Assembly: GCF_037892605.1 (NCBI RefSeq)
Contig: NZ_JBBKTU010000001.1
Coordinates: 2,728,001-2,792,000, forward strand
Length of the DNA: 64,000 nucleotides
Reading direction: 5' to 3'
Source: Lacibacter sp. H407
Lineage (GTDB): Bacteria > Bacteroidota > Bacteroidia > Chitinophagales > Chitinophagaceae
The translations under genes and the position numbers were made by a program. The notes beneath the pieces are model-generated. The model did no database searches. It saw only the letters and a list, made by a program, of their open reading frames with translations, and was not told the DNA's origin. Positions 63,101-64,000 of this stretch are shown here, piece by piece (positions within the stretch are counted from its first letter, which is position 1; every line of letters begins with the position of its first letter).

Positions 63101-64000
63101 AGGAAGTGGTACAATTAAGCTATCAAAAGCCGATCAGCAAACACCACAACATGATAAGTTATTATCAGCTCAAACAATTACCAATAATCCTGTAGGAAAT
63201 TATGCGAAAGGATTTCTTGATCATGGAACAGCGCCGTCAAACAAATCGTACGAATACATTTGTATGCCGAATGCTACTGCTACAACGATGGTTGATTTAA
63301 ACAACCAGATAAGTACAGGCAACAAACCATATACGGTACACCGCCAGGACGGCATTGCACATATTGTAGAATACAAACCAACTGCTAACACGAATGCGAT
63401 ATTTGCATATGCTTTTTTCAGTGCGCTGTCCGGCATTAACAATAATGGATTATTGACAGGTGCTGATTATCCTTGCCTGGTCATGAGTAAATATGATACA
63501 GCACAAAAAACGTTTCAGATAGCAGTAAACAATCCTGATCTCGGATACAATTACAGATCAGATGCTGCATCTGTAACCAGGCAAATTAAAATCGCTATAA
63601 AAGGAACGAACTGGGAAGTTTCACAACCTCATGCGAATGCAAGTATAATTGATACAGCAAACGGAGAAACTATCCTACAATTTACAACAAGAGATGGATT
63701 ACCGGTAGAAATTGTGTTGAGCCGGGTTTTAGCTCAGCAAACAATCAGCTTTGATCCAATCGCTGAAAAAGCAACGACTGATACAGCTTTTATTTTAACG
63801 GCAACTGCATCGTCAGGTCTGCCTGTCAGCTACAGCAGTTCTAACACCGCTGTTGCGTTAGTAAAAGGCGACACCGTAGTTGTTGTTGGCAAGGGTACAG
63901 CAACGATTACAGCTTTCCAAAAAGGCAATGATCTTTATGATGCTGCCACATCCATACAAACACTAACTGTGAAGGATGTTGAACCTCCGGTTTTAACGGC
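60138..64000 (+). CDS. Very large secreted PL8-type (chondroitinase ABC-like) lyase, C-terminus beyond the window
   Basis: The frame opens at ATG 60138 and is still open at the window end (1287 codons). A signal peptide (to about residue 21) is followed by about 390 residues of beta-rich repeats (T-I-T-N-S-V-P-M-T-I-A-A-L). The PL8 toroid then carries H637-H638-W...Y645, R698 and E789. Spacing of His638, Tyr645, Arg698 and Glu789 (7, 60 and 151 residues from His) nearly equals His501, Tyr508, Arg560 and Glu653 of Proteus chondroitinase ABC I. A beta-sandwich and an Ig-like repeat (from about 1195) follow. The repeats suggest type IX secretion, but the C-terminal signal is off the edge. Confidence 0.85.
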   Translation, partial: MKKNLLFFVMLLCAVQYAAAADYYTASASATLTGNGTASANWTTNPNGITGLTTVTITATDNLLILNGGTATITNSVPMTIAALTINAGGTIVHNNNAWSSTFTITGLLTWNGTIRTLQATSGTNFFNANGDVTGTTAIHHVNSTRGVYLGGTNKTISLTQLSSGVTNTANISVGLQLNGSYRSLAGNCKFYSPLVFNTASCTLDLAGYNLQASSIKSGNSTTRLLKGHANSNLTISGTSATLPSNAATIITFDPTAAVLNQLNINSGYLSTAAGPVTVNGNLTVNALTFGTASGDNATRILQVNGNFSLANNGSLRVQAGGTTAGTTYDQVNATGNISIGTSTTLKVDFINAYSTPEQPSLIFVQTTSPATVAGTFGTILNTSGYTGDVTYTGNAVNYQLLTSPVPAAPCPISLTPDLPLLPSNATIEAEINTIVQRFSDAYLGVAEPTATALTNAIASYNALNITVDGYSISAQTAVTSYSQTSFLKTFAQYLKFHPEDNDVFTKALNTVWLVSDRMCKGLFEIDYNQYVYRDFARSAILIPRIKENSFVKSLFENVLYQQDNFLHFWDPNYVVGINDDHLGNSGNVTMAYIKWIESADERYRYMTAFKRYIENFTRYAPGNSYAGIKQDGSGFHHWTGYPSYTSNLNSVAEIISNLRETSFQIDNAAYLRLRDAIMAQLMFTNDNTTRFLTMGGRKPEEVATTISRFSLRNMGVAGGSILGTGASDPVIATYYNRVWGGYAPFGNSIKASFNSGYFQFNHSMAGIYRKDGWLAVCKGFNNNMLGSEIYPDANRFGRYQSYGAVNIIYPGDALTGNGYDVTTWDWNFTPGATVIRLPWNKLHGEKQRIDELQQKRFVGSLSFINKNGSYLKAIQGTYGLFAMDFQERTGQGFGTVYSTENHNATFVFKKSVFAFDNMLICLGSNIGNNDAANTTMTALYQRKTSAAKEQVTVDDNLLPTGTYNNTYTDNTNHWIVDNYNTGFYVFAGSGTIKLSKADQQTPQHDKLLSAQTITNNPVGNYAKGFLDHGTAPSNKSYEYICMPNATATTMVDLNNQISTGNKPYTVHRQDGIAHIVEYKPTANTNAIFAYAFFSALSGINNNGLLTGADYPCLVMSKYDTAQKTFQIAVNNPDLGYNYRSDAASVTRQIKIAIKGTNWEVSQPHANASIIDTANGETILQFTTRDGLPVEIVLSRVLAQQTISFDPIAEKATTDTAFILTATASSGLPVSYSSSNTAVALVKGDTVVVVGKGTATITAFQKGNDLYDAATSIQTLTVKDVEPPVLT

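Overview
The window looks like chromosome from a Bacteroidota bacterium, most likely family Chitinophagaceae. Supporting signs are SusC/SusD genes driven by an ECF sigma/FecR pair, a SusC with an N-terminal STN signalling domain, many secreted proteins whose signal peptides end in A-x-A-Q or a lipobox, promoter candidates of the Bacteroidota type (TTG, about 19 nt, TAnnTTTG), low-to-moderate GC, and a GH144-type glucanase, a family first characterised in Chitinophaga. The species cannot be determined from the sequence. No rRNA, tRNA, CRISPR array or insertion sequence was found.

Region A (1-21.5 kb) is a polysaccharide-degradation locus. A plus-strand run encodes the C-terminus of a beta-helix protein, a GH105 unsaturated uronyl hydrolase, a double DUF1080 protein, a Tat-exported Gfo/Idh/MocA oxidoreductase, a sialate O-acetylesterase-type esterase, a GH29 alpha-L-fucosidase, a second beta-helix protein, an SGNH hydrolase, a heparinase II/III-type lyase, an acetylxylan/feruloyl-type esterase and two formylglycine sulfatases. 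A strong terminator follows. Then come a beta-helix paralogue on the minus strand, a six-hairpin glycosidase and a DUF6250/DUF1961-like lipoprotein. The gene set predicts a sulfated, acylated, uronate- and fucose-containing polymer. SusC/SusD for it are not in the window, so the locus probably continues to the left. Two gene fossils lie inside or next to it: a signal-peptide stub, and a decayed N-terminus resembling a PL6 lyase.

Region B (21.5-31 kb) is mixed: a VOC protein, an alpha/beta hydrolase, a higher-GC ScyD/ScyE-like lipoprotein and a RidA protein bracketed by two copies of a 59-60 bp hairpin repeat, three small conserved-looking proteins behind an NADP-isocitrate dehydrogenase, a divergent LysR regulator, an S41 peptidase interrupted by one in-frame TAG, and a concanavalin-like lipoprotein.

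Region C (31-36.6 kb) is a signalling module: a five-PAS soluble histidine kinase, an overlapping Rcp1-type receiver, and a receiver-PAS-HisKA_3 hybrid.

Region D (37-47.7 kb) holds four Crp/Fnr-type regulators and one AraC regulator among small stress- or detoxification-like genes (SRPBCC, DoxX, pirin, SnoaL, SDR, YCII), an alginate-export-type porin and a histone H1-like basic protein.

Region E (48.3 kb to the end) is a second, complete-looking polysaccharide utilisation locus: ECF sigma, FecR anti-sigma, STN-SusC, SusD, a LamG surface lipoprotein, a GH144-type glucanase lipoprotein, a GH35-like enzyme with DUF5597-type architecture, and a very large PL8 lyase that runs off the right edge. 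The PL8 carries all four residues of the chondroitinase ABC I active site at matching spacing. The sigma promoter region has several perfect palindromes. Substrate binding at SusC is expected to signal through FecR to the sigma factor and switch on the locus.
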